Assembly: GCA_964503045.1 (NCBI GenBank)
Contig: CAZCZI010000039.1
Location: 1 to 64,000 of the forward strand
Source: CAYZJR01 sp964503045
GTDB lineage: Bacteria > Cyanobacteriota > Vampirovibrionia > Obscuribacterales > Obscuribacteraceae
Length of the DNA: 64,000 nucleotides
Direction of reading: 5' to 3'
Below, one piece after another: positions 51,772-60,867 of this stretch. Below the pieces are notes generated by a model. It was not told the origin of the DNA, ran no database searches, and saw only the letters and a list, made by a program, of their open reading frames with translations. Each line of letters begins with the position of its first letter. Within the stretch, counting starts at the first letter, position 1. Made by a program: the position numbers and the translations under genes.

Positions 51772-53439
51772 ATGCAAATTCGACGAGTTGCTCAACAGCC
51801 CCCAAATCGATCCAATTGTGGCATGCCAAAGCGCAACCAGCTTTCCACGGTTCGTTATGCCATGGATAAACAGTCAGCCGAACTGAACCGCTTTCTGGAT
51901 GGAATGAATTTTTCATCAATCGATGATGCAAATAAATTGCTGCGTGCCGCAACGGTATACAAAAATGGTTTTCTCTTACCCGAAAGACCGGCTCACTTAA
52001 AAGCACTTTCCGAATTTGACGTAGAAACGGCGTCGGCAGAAATGAGAGAACTTTGGCAGGAAGAACTGATGGATGTCTTCCCAGAAATACCCGAACGTTG
52101 GGCAAAGGCGATGAGTCCTGATTCGCCAATTGAACGGGCTCAGATTTGCATGTCAGATGCCTGGGAGGCGTTGGATGACGATCGAACCAAGTTGGCAAAG
52201 AAAGCACTGGAGATTTATGAGGATTGCGCAGATGCATATGTTTTGCTGGCGCAGGAATCCATGTCTCTGGAAGAAGCAAAAGAACTGTACGAGAAGGCAT
52301 TTGAGCTTGGTGAGCGACAGCTACAAACTTGCGCACAACCCGTGCAGTTTTGGAGCGACCTTCGCACGCGGCCGTATTTCCGAGCCCGTTCAGGATTAGC
52401 CGCGACATTGTGGCAGCTTGGTTCGCGGGAGGATGCCATAGATCATCTGTTTGAAATGCTCTGTCAGGACTCAGACGATCACATGGGCAATCGCTACCAA
52501 CTCTGGCATTACCTCCTGCAAGTTAGAGATTTTGATGAACTTCAGGGATTCCTGTCAGCAGATGAGGAAGGCACCGCAACGTGGAAATTCACTAGTGCAT
52601 TGATGCAGTTTATGAAAGAAGGGGCAAGCCAAAAGTCCGATCGAGCTCTTCGCGATGCTCTAACAGCAAATGGTTTTGTGGCGGACTTCCTTCTTGGAGA
52701 GCGACCGATTCCGGAAGTCATGCCCGCCTATGTTGGACAAGGTGATGTGGACGAAGCGGTCGAGTATGTTGCCTGGGCGTCAAGATCATGGAAGCAGGAA
52801 GCCGACGCTTTGGATTGGCTGCGTCGGGTTCGAGAGCGTTTTGCCGCCAGAACGAAGCATCATTCATTTAAGGTGTGGAAAAATGCTATGCAAGATGCGC
52901 AAAGAGCAGGCGATGCAGATCAACTGGGCAAAGCACGAGGACATTTGCTTTATGCTTTGCGACAGTGCGAGAAATTCGAACCCGATGAATTTTTACTGGA
53001 GACTTTGCAAGCATTGGCAATAGTCTGCTGTGATCTCGAAGCAGTCAAGCAAGATGAAGAGGTTTTTCAAAGACCGGTGAAACTGGCGGAACAGCTATAT
53101 GGGGAAGAGAGCAAAGAAGTTGCAACAGCACTCTCGATGTTTGCGCTCTATCTTGTCGAATGCAACAGATGGAAAGAAGCGGAAGAAGCACTTCATCGGG
53201 CTCAATCCATCGCAGAGGAAACAGAAAGCGATGAATTGGAAGCAACCGTTTATATTGGGTTTGCAAAATTGTATAAAAGACAAGGCAAGCTTGACCTGGC
53301 AAAGCAGTACGAACGAAAAGTTGAGGAGTTCTTGTATCCTGACGACAACTCTGAATCTGAAGAAGATGAGGACGACATCTCCGATGCTTTGAACCCACAC
53401 TTACGTGTTGTGCCCGCGCATCATATCCGAAAGGATTGA
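51772..53439 (+). CDS. TPR protein related to bacterial ST7-like proteins
   Basis: About 555 residues, mostly helical. The part around residues 185-260 (LRTRPYFRARSGLAATLWQLGSREDAIDHLFEMLCQDSDDHMGNRYQLWHYLL) matches the motif of bacterial ST7/TPR-like proteins. The C-terminal part (about 400-520) has ordinary TPRs (LSMFALYLVECNRWKEAEEALHRAQSIA, VYIGFAKLYKRQGKLDLAKQYERKVEEF). It ends in an acidic tail (NSESEEDEDDIS). The start is uncertain: ATG 51772 has a weak GGTGA, while ATG 51823 and 51862 and TTG 51751 are alternatives. No signal peptide. Function unknown. Confidence 0.7.
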   Translation: MQIRRVAQQPPNRSNCGMPKRNQLSTVRYAMDKQSAELNRFLDGMNFSSIDDANKLLRAATVYKNGFLLPERPAHLKALSEFDVETASAEMRELWQEELMDVFPEIPERWAKAMSPDSPIERAQICMSDAWEALDDDRTKLAKKALEIYEDCADAYVLLAQESMSLEEAKELYEKAFELGERQLQTCAQPVQFWSDLRTRPYFRARSGLAATLWQLGSREDAIDHLFEMLCQDSDDHMGNRYQLWHYLLQVRDFDELQGFLSADEEGTATWKFTSALMQFMKEGASQKSDRALRDALTANGFVADFLLGERPIPEVMPAYVGQGDVDEAVEYVAWASRSWKQEADALDWLRRVRERFAARTKHHSFKVWKNAMQDAQRAGDADQLGKARGHLLYALRQCEKFEPDEFLLETLQALAIVCCDLEAVKQDEEVFQRPVKLAEQLYGEESKEVATALSMFALYLVECNRWKEAEEALHRAQSIAEETESDELEATVYIGFAKLYKRQGKLDLAKQYERKVEEFLYPDDNSESEEDEDDISDALNPHLRVVPAHHIRKD

Positions 53440-53448
53440 GAGTGACAC

Positions 53449-54126
53449 TTAACGATTTCGACCAACGAACTCAGCGTGCTCAGCAGACAATAAACCTTGC
53501 TTGATGACTTTGAGAGTTAAACGGCGATTGTCTTGCAACAATCCATCTTCATGAATCCAGAGCCCAGGAAATATCGACGACCGAAGCACACCATGAGTAT
53601 CTGCAGTAAGCGTTCTCTTTTCCTTTAAGTCGAACCAGTAAACTTTCTTTGGCTGCAAGCACACAACGATGTACTCCAGAACACCCGCAAGAGCGTAGCG
53701 TTCTTTCTTTAGATGCAAATCAATAGCTCTGCTCGAGTAAGCAATCTCTGCCACCAGTTCTGGTGGTCCTTCGACATAGCCCTCTTTGCTTAGACGCGAT
53801 TGCCCTCCATGTGCCGAGGTAATCAAAAGCGTGAGATCCGGCTGAACTTCATCTTCTTCACTCAATATAACTGTTGCGTTATCGGCGACCTCTGTATTCG
53901 GAGTTTCGATCGAATAGGTTTCGAGTAGAAAGCCCAACCTGATATGGTGCTTGCCGTGAAAATAGGAGACAGGAGACGGCTCATAAACGATGCCACCAAT
54001 AAGCTCTGCTCGGTAATTCTCCGGCATACGAGAATAGCAAAGATGAAACTCGTGCTGTTTGAGCCGGTCACCGTTGTGCAGGACCGAGAAATTCTCGTCT
54101 AGCTGGCGTCTAGGAATGCTCGCCAT
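53449..54126 (-). CDS. Uma2 family endonuclease-like protein, cassette B
   Basis: 225 residues, the near-identical twin of cassette A, one residue shorter near the N-terminus (ENFSVLHNG against ENSSVVLHNG). The PD and EIAYSS core motifs and the C-terminal HEDGLLQDNRRLTLKVIKQGLL are kept, so both copies look functional. By comparison with A the start is ATG 54126 (MASIPRRQL) rather than the in-frame codon at 54135. Differences between the twins are scattered, so the duplication is not very recent. It lies 5.4 kb from A in the same orientation. Confidence 0.88.
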   Translation of the reverse strand: MASIPRRQLDENFSVLHNGDRLKQHEFHLCYSRMPENYRAELIGGIVYEPSPVSYFHGKHHIRLGFLLETYSIETPNTEVADNATVILSEEDEVQPDLTLLITSAHGGQSRLSKEGYVEGPPELVAEIAYSSRAIDLHLKKERYALAGVLEYIVVCLQPKKVYWFDLKEKRTLTADTHGVLRSSIFPGLWIHEDGLLQDNRRLTLKVIKQGLLSAEHAEFVGRNR

Positions 54127-54162
54127 GGAAATCAAAATCTATAACAGGAGTGAATTTAGAAT

Positions 54163-54191
54163 AAGCTAACATACATTCGTATGCGTGTCAA
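54163..54191 (-). promoter_or_regulatory. promoter with internal inverted repeat, Uma2 cassette B
   Basis: Minus strand: TTGACA (54186-54191), 17-base spacer, TAGCTT (54163-54168). The spacer keeps CATAC-attc-GTATG with one outer pair lost compared with cassette A. Sequence identity to the A promoter continues down to the coding region. Confidence 0.6.
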
Positions 54192-54233
54192 TTCAGAACT
54201 CGATGACGTCAACGATTAATGGCGAAACAGCTC

Positions 54234-55676
54234 TCAATTGTCGTTCTTTGGAAGCGTTCTTACCGTGAGAACTTGAGGTGGTGTGGAGTCGGGCGGATAC
54301 AGAAAGTCCACTATGACTGTTCTAGTCTCTTCGGGCGCCAATTCAAGTGTGACCAGTGGTTGACCTGCGTCAGCCTGATGCAAGACGAGATGCAGGTATC
54401 TAAGTCGCTGCACTCCCTGGTCATCCCTATATCGCACGCGAACGGTTCCTCGATAAAAGATTCGAGGTATGGGCGGTTCTCGGAAAATCAATTCTCGATC
54501 GGGTCGATTCGACTTGTAAGGGCTTTGAATGGACACCGTTACAGTCTGATTGTTGCTAGATTGATTGTGCAACGGTAAAGACAACTCGTATCGCACGCCA
54601 TAGTTTCCAACCGCCTTGTGAGCAGTGTCAGGATATCGCACCACCAATGGTGCGCTCTGGTAGCTCATGGTTCCAAATGCGCCTTGTTCGATACTGCTGA
54701 AAACATAGGAATAAGCACTACCCGGACGAGGAACATTCAGGCGTACCCTGCCGGCCGGATCCTTGCATATCAAAGATCGCCAGGTCGAGCCGCGCGCAAC
54801 TCCGGCTACTCGTCCATATATCACATTCTGCGTGGACTTTGGCACGGTAGGCGCCTTATCGCGCGGCGTAGCGAGAGAGCCTGAAACTAATAGCGTTTGC
54901 CACTCCTTAAGCGTAGGTGGTCGCTCCTGACCGTGAGCATCTCTGCGTGCTCGCATTGCCAAGCAGGCTGCATAAACAGTGCCGGTCGCCTGAGCCCTTA
55001 CCAGGGTGGACCGAGAGTTGGCCGAAGGACGCGGATACCTGACTGGAACAGGCAGTGAACACAGCATCCGGTACTCACCTGGAGCAAGGGTGACAGTTGC
55101 GGGCCAACCGGCTTGCGAACAGCCACGCAAAATGAAGTCTGCAAGCCGGTCGCCAGCGCCGGCAAAGATTCTTCCTTCAGGATTCTCGACGAAGTCGGGA
55201 AGGTTCTTGAACGGAGCGTCTGGTTTCTCCAGGAAACTGGCTGCCTGAATTATCGACACGGTGACTGGCTTATTTCCTGGGTTTTGAAGGAGCAGTCCGA
55301 GATATAGGGTTCTTAAGTCTCCACGCCAAGGTTTGGAATTGTGATGGGCGAAGAAATCGAAACGCCCATTAAGACCGAAGTTTAAGTGAGCGGATGGATT
55401 CTTTTTGCCTTTTGGCGAGAATGTCGACACCAAAATTCCATCACCTAAAACTACTTCAGGGCTGTTACTGTGCAAGACCAATGTGTTGCCCAACCAGCCT
55501 GGCAGAACTCGAACGGTAGACTCTTCCCTCACCCATTTCGGCGCCTCTGGGCGATCCGACACCGTTGCTGCAATTGTATTGGCATCTACTTCAGACGTTT
55601 CTCTGGCCTGCCCAGCAGGCAGCTGCATCGTTGCTATTACGAGAACTACTGTGAGCAGAAATGCTCGAATTGACAC
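54234..55676 (-). CDS. secreted DUF3370-like protein of unknown function
   Basis: A 480-residue protein beginning with a signal peptide (SIRAFLLTVVLVIATMQLP, cleavage near GQA, residue 24); the start is GTG with GGGGT upstream. The mature part is beta-rich. It has VTLAPGEYRMLCSLPVPVRYPRPSANSRSTLVRAQATGTVYAACLAMRA, GRVAGVARGSTW, YGVRYELSLPLHNQSSNNQTVTVSIQSP and RVRYRDDQGVQRLRYLHLVLHQADAGQPLVTLELAPEETRTVIVDFLYPPDSTPPQVLTV. This order resembles DUF3370, a family of cyanobacterial secreted proteins; I assign that name from memory and with caution. A remnant of a second copy lies at 51552-51602. Confidence 0.6.
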   Translation of the reverse strand: MSIRAFLLTVVLVIATMQLPAGQARETSEVDANTIAATVSDRPEAPKWVREESTVRVLPGWLGNTLVLHSNSPEVVLGDGILVSTFSPKGKKNPSAHLNFGLNGRFDFFAHHNSKPWRGDLRTLYLGLLLQNPGNKPVTVSIIQAASFLEKPDAPFKNLPDFVENPEGRIFAGAGDRLADFILRGCSQAGWPATVTLAPGEYRMLCSLPVPVRYPRPSANSRSTLVRAQATGTVYAACLAMRARRDAHGQERPPTLKEWQTLLVSGSLATPRDKAPTVPKSTQNVIYGRVAGVARGSTWRSLICKDPAGRVRLNVPRPGSAYSYVFSSIEQGAFGTMSYQSAPLVVRYPDTAHKAVGNYGVRYELSLPLHNQSSNNQTVTVSIQSPYKSNRPDRELIFREPPIPRIFYRGTVRVRYRDDQGVQRLRYLHLVLHQADAGQPLVTLELAPEETRTVIVDFLYPPDSTPPQVLTVRTLPKNDN

Positions 55677-55715
55677 CAGTGATACCCCGTAGTTGCAGCC
55701 CTCTATACAAGTATA

Positions 55716-56552
55716 CTAACTGCTGTCGGACGCGCTGTCAGTCTTTTGCTTTTGAGACTTCACGAGAGGATAAAGTATTTGTCCGATATAGTCTCTCGGA
55801 ATTCGTGAATCAACAACGCCAAAGTTCTTTGGTCTTCTGTCGTTCGGAAAATAGTAGGTTCTGAACAAAAGATCGTAAAAGGAAAAGATCGTCGAGAAAT
55901 TGGCTTGCTGCCCAGCTCTTTCCTTTGTGTGATGCCATCTGTGAAAAGGCGGAGTGACGATAACATAGCGCAAGGGGCCGAATGACCAGTCGATAGGAGA
56001 GTGTAAAACTAGATTGTATAGGGTGACAAACGGCATATAGATGGAAATGACACTCAGCGGAAAGCCAAGCAAATATGCTGGTAGCAGGTACGTCAAATTT
56101 TGAGCGATGATATCGATTGGATGAAATCTTGTGGCAGACAGCCAATACACCTCTTTTGATCCGTGATGCACTGAATGTACTGGCCAAGCGAAACGATGCA
56201 TGAACCTGTGTCTCCAATACGCGCACAAATCGGTGATGAGGAGCATCTCTAAAATGATTAGCCACTGTGGTTGTGTTACCACGGGACCAAATCCGGCATA
56301 GTCCAGACGAGTAAACTCCTTTCCTTGTGAAAGATAGAAAGCAGCAACTGCCCATGTAAGCAGCGCTGTGACAATCGGCCCGATGAATAGCGGTGTCAAA
56401 GTCCAATGTAGAATGTCCGCCGGTGTTTGCTGGCTCTTCCACAAGGGCTTTGTTTTGACGGCTCTGACTACATACTCCAGCGGAACAAAGATAATCGCCA
56501 GAGCGAGCAAGGCGAAGGTTCGATAAAAGATCGTCGTTGCGACTTGTTCCAT
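55716..56552 (-). CDS. sterol desaturase / fatty-acid hydroxylase family protein
   Basis: A 278-residue membrane di-iron enzyme with about four TM helices and the eight-His set: HRFMHR, HSVHH, HP in TRFHPID and HRWHHTKE (about residues 113-215). The family inserts OH groups or double bonds into sterols, fatty acids, carotenoids or alkylglycerols using O2. The substrate is not predictable. It ends near the start of the secreted 480-residue gene and could form an operon with it (40-base gap). Confidence 0.9.
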   Translation of the reverse strand: MEQVATTIFYRTFALLALAIIFVPLEYVVRAVKTKPLWKSQQTPADILHWTLTPLFIGPIVTALLTWAVAAFYLSQGKEFTRLDYAGFGPVVTQPQWLIILEMLLITDLCAYWRHRFMHRFAWPVHSVHHGSKEVYWLSATRFHPIDIIAQNLTYLLPAYLLGFPLSVISIYMPFVTLYNLVLHSPIDWSFGPLRYVIVTPPFHRWHHTKERAGQQANFSTIFSFYDLLFRTYYFPNDRRPKNFGVVDSRIPRDYIGQILYPLVKSQKQKTDSASDSS

Positions 56553-56610
56553 AGATCGTGCGGGATGGGGATCCTATATGACAGTTATTCCCCTATCATG
56601 CGATCTCTTC

Positions 56611-57015
56611 TTATATTGAGCGTTTCTTTTTCCACTCATTGAAGTGTGAGAGCCACTCTTTTTCTGGAATCATTTCGATGCCATCAGCGGAATCCATTGG
56701 CCAGCGCCGAACTTGTTCAAATAGCCAAAGCAGGTCTTGCGCGAATTCGTGATCCAAGTAAATCTCCTCTGGATCACCAGGCAGTGCTCCTTGGTGCATG
56801 ATGACGTCCCATACAATGAATTCAATATCGCTCAACCAGCTCGCACAATACCAGTCACTGATTTGCACGAGGCAATCTACTAATAGCCTATTCAAGTCGA
56901 TCTCAGCATCTGACGGTGCGCTTGCACGAGCAAGTGCGAGAGTGACCTCGGCGTTTCCGCTTGCTAGGGCGATGTCCATTGGAAGCCTGCCACTGTCGCC
57001 TCTTACGCTGAGCAA
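56611..57015 (-). CDS. ankyrin-like protein with no normal start codon
   Basis: The listed range uses the first TTG and gives 134 residues. Open reading frame with protein-like sequence continues upstream (KINELIEAIVNHQPKHTGIARRLAHD, then GDSGRLPMDIALASGNAEVTLALA, an ankyrin-type repeat) to about 57117, where a stop occurs. In that extension there is no ATG, GTG or TTG, only an ATT at 57087. The C-terminal half (SDWYCASWLSDIEFIVWDVIM and YLDHEFAQDLLWLFEQVRRWP) is not recognised. The gene may use a rare start, or it lost its 5' end by a frameshift after the ATG at 57137. Confidence 0.5.
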   Translation of the reverse strand: MLSVRGDSGRLPMDIALASGNAEVTLALARASAPSDAEIDLNRLLVDCLVQISDWYCASWLSDIEFIVWDVIMHQGALPGDPEEIYLDHEFAQDLLWLFEQVRRWPMDSADGIEMIPEKEWLSHFNEWKKKRSI

Positions 57016-57351
57016 ATCTGGACGATCGTGTGCAAGGCGTCGAGCGATACCTGTGTGCTTTGGTTGGTGATTGACGATAGCTTCAATGAGTTCGTTTATC
57101 TTAGGATCCTTTGTGAATAGTGGTTGGAATTAGACATCAGGCAATTGAATTGCATGAATACGAGGAATTTATGCATTCCAAAACTTTGTGAAAAGTCTCG
57201 GAAATTTGAGATTTAGAAAGTCTGGATCCTCATCAATATCGATGTCTGGTGTTTGGAACTAGCGATTTTAAGCGCTTGAAAACCCGAAAATAACCAAATG
57301 GGAGCTATTGTGTAGACTACAATTGACGCCTCCACTTTAGCGGGTGCTGTC
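57016..57351. other. intergenic region with coding-like 5' extension of the ankyrin-like gene
   Basis: The part 57016-57117 continues the ankyrin-like frame on the minus strand. The rest (57118-57351) is AT-richer than the neighbours and must hold the upstream signals of the plus-strand gene at 57352; I see no clear promoter boxes or repeats in it. Confidence 0.4.
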
Positions 57352-58008
57352 ATGGCTAAGAAGTTCGATCTCAATCTGTACAACGATGGCTCTATCGATC
57401 TACTGGCGGTCACGGAGATGGACGCGGCGCAACCTCTGACTTTCGATGAGCTATGTTCGCTGATGCAAGCAATCGATCAGCACACTGGTGGTGCCACCGG
57501 CAATGGTGCCCAACACTCTCGCTGGCAAGCCGATGCGAATGGATATTTCTTCAAAGTCGGTGGCAAAGCTGACGTGTGGATCGAGGGTCGCAGTACCGCA
57601 CATCTCAAAGCTGCAACACCTGAGTGGGAGCCTGTTAGGCTCACGCGTGAAGAAGCCGCTGATCTAGCTGCCGTGCTCAGGCACTTCGCGAACATGGCAC
57701 ATGCAGAAACAGATAATTTGATTCGCGAATCGAAATGGAGTGCATTAGGCCAGATGGGTCCTGACGAGCGAATCAAGGCAGCGGGAATTCAATTGTTTGC
57801 TAATGGCTCAGGCGATCTGTCTCACGCGTTTTTGTATTTCATGCGCCATTACCCAGATGACGTTGCTGGAATTTGCCGAGATTATCAACCTGCTTTAAAT
57901 CGCATGATGAAAGAGGCGCGGCGCGCGTCTGAAGAGGAGCAACCAAGCCTTCTCGACCACCTTGGCTTTGACGATGTGATGTGGCTCGATTCGATTATCG
58001 GGAAATAG
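57352..58008 (+). CDS. protein of unknown function
   Basis: A 218-residue soluble protein starting at ATG 57352. The N-terminal half looks alpha/beta (KKFDLNLYNDGSIDLLAV, then FFKVGGKADVWIEGRS), the C-terminal half helical with Asp/Glu-rich surface (LTREEAADLAAVLRHFANMAHAE). HAFLYFMRHYPDDVAGICRDYQPAL resembles no domain I know. The run of three small, unrelated unknown genes from here to 59293 on one strand may be an operon. Confidence 0.5.
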   Translation: MAKKFDLNLYNDGSIDLLAVTEMDAAQPLTFDELCSLMQAIDQHTGGATGNGAQHSRWQADANGYFFKVGGKADVWIEGRSTAHLKAATPEWEPVRLTREEAADLAAVLRHFANMAHAETDNLIRESKWSALGQMGPDERIKAAGIQLFANGSGDLSHAFLYFMRHYPDDVAGICRDYQPALNRMMKEARRASEEEQPSLLDHLGFDDVMWLDSIIGK

Positions 58009-58081
58009 CAAGTCCGCCGGGCGTTACGGCTAGTAAGGGGCGTGGAACAAAGCCTAGGTATCCGTCTAGAAAGAAACAGCG

Positions 58082-58756
58082 ATGAGTGTTGACGAGCAGC
58101 AACAACCTGATGAAATCTGCCCGAATTGCAGGAAAGCCATAAGGAAGCGCTCCAAAGGGTCGTTTACAGCATGGATTTTTCAAGACGCGATTTGTAGCTG
58201 CGTACCAGGAGCGGCATCTATTGCAGATGTGGTAGTGGCGGCTAGTACTGAGTCGACAGCACAGTCTCGAAAGCGAAGTCTCATGGGCGAGTCAGCGCCT
58301 GTTGCACCGCAAACTCTCTCGCCTGCGCATCAAATGCAACCTGCACCACAATCGACGCAACCCGCGCAGCCTGCCCCTGGGCAAGCTTCCGTCGGTTACG
58401 TGCCGGCAGGAATGCAGACAGAGGCAGGGTACACACCGCAACAATTAGCGGCAGGATACGTTTCGACTCCTCCAACTCCGCATCCCGTGCATACTTCTTT
58501 GTCGCAAGCACCGTCGTCGCTAACGCATAGTACGCCACAACAACACACATCCTTTGGTGATTCGTCACCACATGTGGTTGCGCCGTCTAAGCCATCATTC
58601 ATAACGATTCGCGATCTGACTATTGCGAGTATTACCGCAGTGGTGCTGTATTTAAGTCTGAAGCTGACGGGCAATGAGATGGTTATATTGTGTCTAGCAG
58701 GGGCTACTGTTGTTCTGACTCTAGTGGCGGTAGGTGTTCGGTTCGTTCGAAAGTAG
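58082..58756 (+). CDS. zinc-ribbon-like protein with Pro/Gln-rich linker and two TM helices
   Basis: 224 residues in three parts. The N-terminus has CPNC (about 13-16) and CSC (about 39-41), which may form a small zinc site. A low-complexity linker (about 70-170) is rich in Pro, Gln, Ser and Thr. Two hydrophobic helices close the protein (DLTIASITAVVLYLSLKL and MVILCLAGATVVLTLVAVGV), ending in RFVRK. The domain order is that of a tail-anchored cytoplasmic protein. Function unknown. Confidence 0.55.
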   Translation: MSVDEQQQPDEICPNCRKAIRKRSKGSFTAWIFQDAICSCVPGAASIADVVVAASTESTAQSRKRSLMGESAPVAPQTLSPAHQMQPAPQSTQPAQPAPGQASVGYVPAGMQTEAGYTPQQLAAGYVSTPPTPHPVHTSLSQAPSSLTHSTPQQHTSFGDSSPHVVAPSKPSFITIRDLTIASITAVVLYLSLKLTGNEMVILCLAGATVVLTLVAVGVRFVRK

Positions 58757-58798
58757 TTTCGCGCACGCAACAGAATATCAGCTTTTTGGATGGTAGCC

Positions 58799-59293
58799 AT
58801 GTCAAAGTCAGTCTATGTCGGATTTCGTGATCAAGGTTTCTGGGCATTTGATGTTATCGTCTCGATTTTCTTAAAACATCTTGTGGAAGTGGCGGAGCCT
58901 ACCATCGCTGACAACCCATGGTTGGCCGAAGTCGTCCATCATTGGCGTGTGGGCACCGTGATACCGGACTGCTCTGGTGTGCACTTAGACGATACCTGGT
59001 CGGACAAACAACTGGCCGCGATCATTCACCTTTTTGAAGATACCTGCAAGGTACTCGAACAACGAAACATCATCACTGCTGAGGAAGTCGCCCAATGGCA
59101 ACTATTGGATGGAATGCAGATCTTCTGTCGCGGAATATCGGTTTTTAGTTCCAAATCGATTGTCGAACTAGGGCATGCAATCATATTGATGCTGAATGGA
59201 AAACTACCACCGGCGCCGGAGGGGACGTGGTGGTGGTACGGAATCGATGATCATCCAAAGACGATCGCTCGGCTGACTGAACGAGAAATTTGA
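58799..59293 (+). CDS. protein of unknown function
   Basis: 164 residues from ATG 58799, with GGATGG just upstream; ATG 58790 is also in frame. It is mainly helical with several Trp (FRDQGFWAFDVIVSIFLKHLV, DDTWSDKQLAAIIHLFEDTCKVL, GTWWWYGIDDHPK). No signal peptide or known motif. Size and composition resemble immunity or adaptor proteins, but nothing in the context supports that. Confidence 0.5.
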   Translation: MSKSVYVGFRDQGFWAFDVIVSIFLKHLVEVAEPTIADNPWLAEVVHHWRVGTVIPDCSGVHLDDTWSDKQLAAIIHLFEDTCKVLEQRNIITAEEVAQWQLLDGMQIFCRGISVFSSKSIVELGHAIILMLNGKLPPAPEGTWWWYGIDDHPKTIARLTEREI

Positions 59294-59334
59294 TTTCACG
59301 GCATGTTCCTGCCTGAAAAGACCCTCTTAGCAGC

Positions 59335-59340
59335 TATAAT
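59335..59340 (+). promoter_or_regulatory. TATAAT -10 box, candidate gltA promoter
   Basis: A consensus TATAAT lies 55 bases upstream of the citrate synthase GTG, in the 101-base gap after the previous gene. The region where a -35 box is expected (about 59312-59317) reads CCTGAA, a poor match, so the promoter is only probable. Confidence 0.35.
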
Positions 59341-59394
59341 TGCTAATCGCAGCGATGCCGTTTTATTATTCGGCGTCTTTTGGAGGGACGGAGT

Positions 59395-60696
59395 GTGTCT
59401 AATGATACGTTGACAATTACCGACAACCGTACGGGAAAAAGCTACGAGTTAGCGATAACTGACAACACTATCCGGGCGAACGACCTGAGACAAATCAAGG
59501 TCGATGCCGACGATTTCGGTCTCATGACTTACGATCCCTCCTTCATGAGTACTGCCGCCTGCCGCAGCGCAATCACTTTCATCGACGGCGAGCGCGGTAT
59601 TCTGCGCTATCGGGGTTATCCGATTGAGCAACTGGCTGACAAGTCTACTTTTCTTGAAATTGCCTACCTGCTCAATGAAGGGGCTCTGCCGGACGAGGAG
59701 CAGCTCAAGCGCTGGACGGATGAAATCAAGAATCACACATATGTACACACCAACATAACCAAGTTTCTCGAAGGCTTCCGCTATGACGCTCATCCCATGG
59801 GAATGATGCTTGGTGCTGTTAGTGCGCTTTCTACCTTCTATCCCGACGCTAAGAACATTCATGATCCGAAAAACCGCTATTTGCAACGGGTGCGTCTCCT
59901 GGCAAAGGCGCCTACGATTGCGGCATTTGCATTTCGCCATTCACGCGGCCTTCCATTTGTTTTTCCCGATAATGATCTTGACTATGTGGGCAATTTTGTC
60001 AACATGACATTCAGTATTGGCGGGCGTCACAAGCCAAATAAAGTGCTTCAACGGGCCCTCGAAATTCTCTTCATACTGCATGCCGATCACGAACAGAACT
60101 GTTCCACCAATGCGGTGCGCGCCGTCGGCTCCTCGCAGGTGGATTTGTTCTCTGCCGTTTCTGCTGGTATTGCGGCGCTCTATGGACCTCTGCACGGCGG
60201 TGCCAATGAAGCGGTCATCCGAATGCTCGATGAAATCGGATCGGTGAAGAATATTCCTGACTTCCTTAAGGAGGTCAAAGAAGGAAACAGGCGCCTGATG
60301 GGCTTCGGACATCGCGTATACAAGTCATACGACCCGCGCGCAAAGTTGATTAAACAAGTCGCTTATGAAGTGTTCGATCAAACCGGTCTCAATCCGAAGC
60401 TCGAAATTGCGCTTGAATTAGAACGCATTGCCCTTGAGGAAGACTATTTTATTTCGCGCAAGTTGTATCCAAATGTGGATTTCTATTCCGGATTGATCTA
60501 TCAAGCTATGGGTTATCCTACCGATTTCTTCACGGTGCTCTTTGCGTTGGGGCGCATGCCAGGCTGGTTAGCGCAGTGGGAAGAAATGTTGCTCGATGAA
60601 TCTCAGAAAATAGCGCGCCCGAGACAGATTTATACCGGTCCGGAAGAGCGTCCATACGTACCGATCGAGAAGCGCAAATCTTCTGTCATGGTGTAA
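59395..60696 (+). CDS. gltA: citrate synthase
   Basis: A 433-residue enzyme that condenses acetyl-CoA with oxaloacetate at the entry of the TCA cycle. The start is GTG 59395, with GGAGG eight bases upstream; TTG 59380 overlaps that ribosome binding site and is unlikely. The catalytic residues are in place: His267 (LHGGANE), His306 (GFGHRVYK) and Asp362 (VDFYSG), at positions nearly equal to E. coli His264, His305 and Asp362. The N-terminal beta domain (ITDNRTGKSYELAITDNTIRANDLRQI) is that of the large hexameric type regulated by NADH. Single gene; an inverted repeat covers its stop codon. Confidence 0.97.
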   Translation: MSNDTLTITDNRTGKSYELAITDNTIRANDLRQIKVDADDFGLMTYDPSFMSTAACRSAITFIDGERGILRYRGYPIEQLADKSTFLEIAYLLNEGALPDEEQLKRWTDEIKNHTYVHTNITKFLEGFRYDAHPMGMMLGAVSALSTFYPDAKNIHDPKNRYLQRVRLLAKAPTIAAFAFRHSRGLPFVFPDNDLDYVGNFVNMTFSIGGRHKPNKVLQRALEILFILHADHEQNCSTNAVRAVGSSQVDLFSAVSAGIAALYGPLHGGANEAVIRMLDEIGSVKNIPDFLKEVKEGNRRLMGFGHRVYKSYDPRAKLIKQVAYEVFDQTGLNPKLEIALELERIALEEDYFISRKLYPNVDFYSGLIYQAMGYPTDFFTVLFALGRMPGWLAQWEEMLLDESQKIARPRQIYTGPEERPYVPIEKRKSSVMV

Positions 60697-60715
60697 AGAC
60701 GTTAAAGGTCTTTAC
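60693..60715 (+). terminator. hairpin overlapping the gltA stop codon
   Basis: GTAAAGAC (60693-60700) and GTCTTTAC (60708-60715) are perfect 8-base arms with a 7-base loop; the stop codon TAA (60694-60696) is within the left arm. No U-tract follows, so it is either a weak terminator or an mRNA-stabilising hairpin. Confidence 0.35.
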
Positions 60716-60867
60716 CGGTTCGCGCTGTGTTTCGATTTTGCAACTACAAAGTCATCGGTAGTATCAACGCGCACTCCTTGCAAATTCACAAGCTTCACGT
60801 CCGTTTACAGGACGGCCGACGTCTGCTATCGTCGGCATTCTGGTCAGAGAGGAAGCAAAGCGCATCA

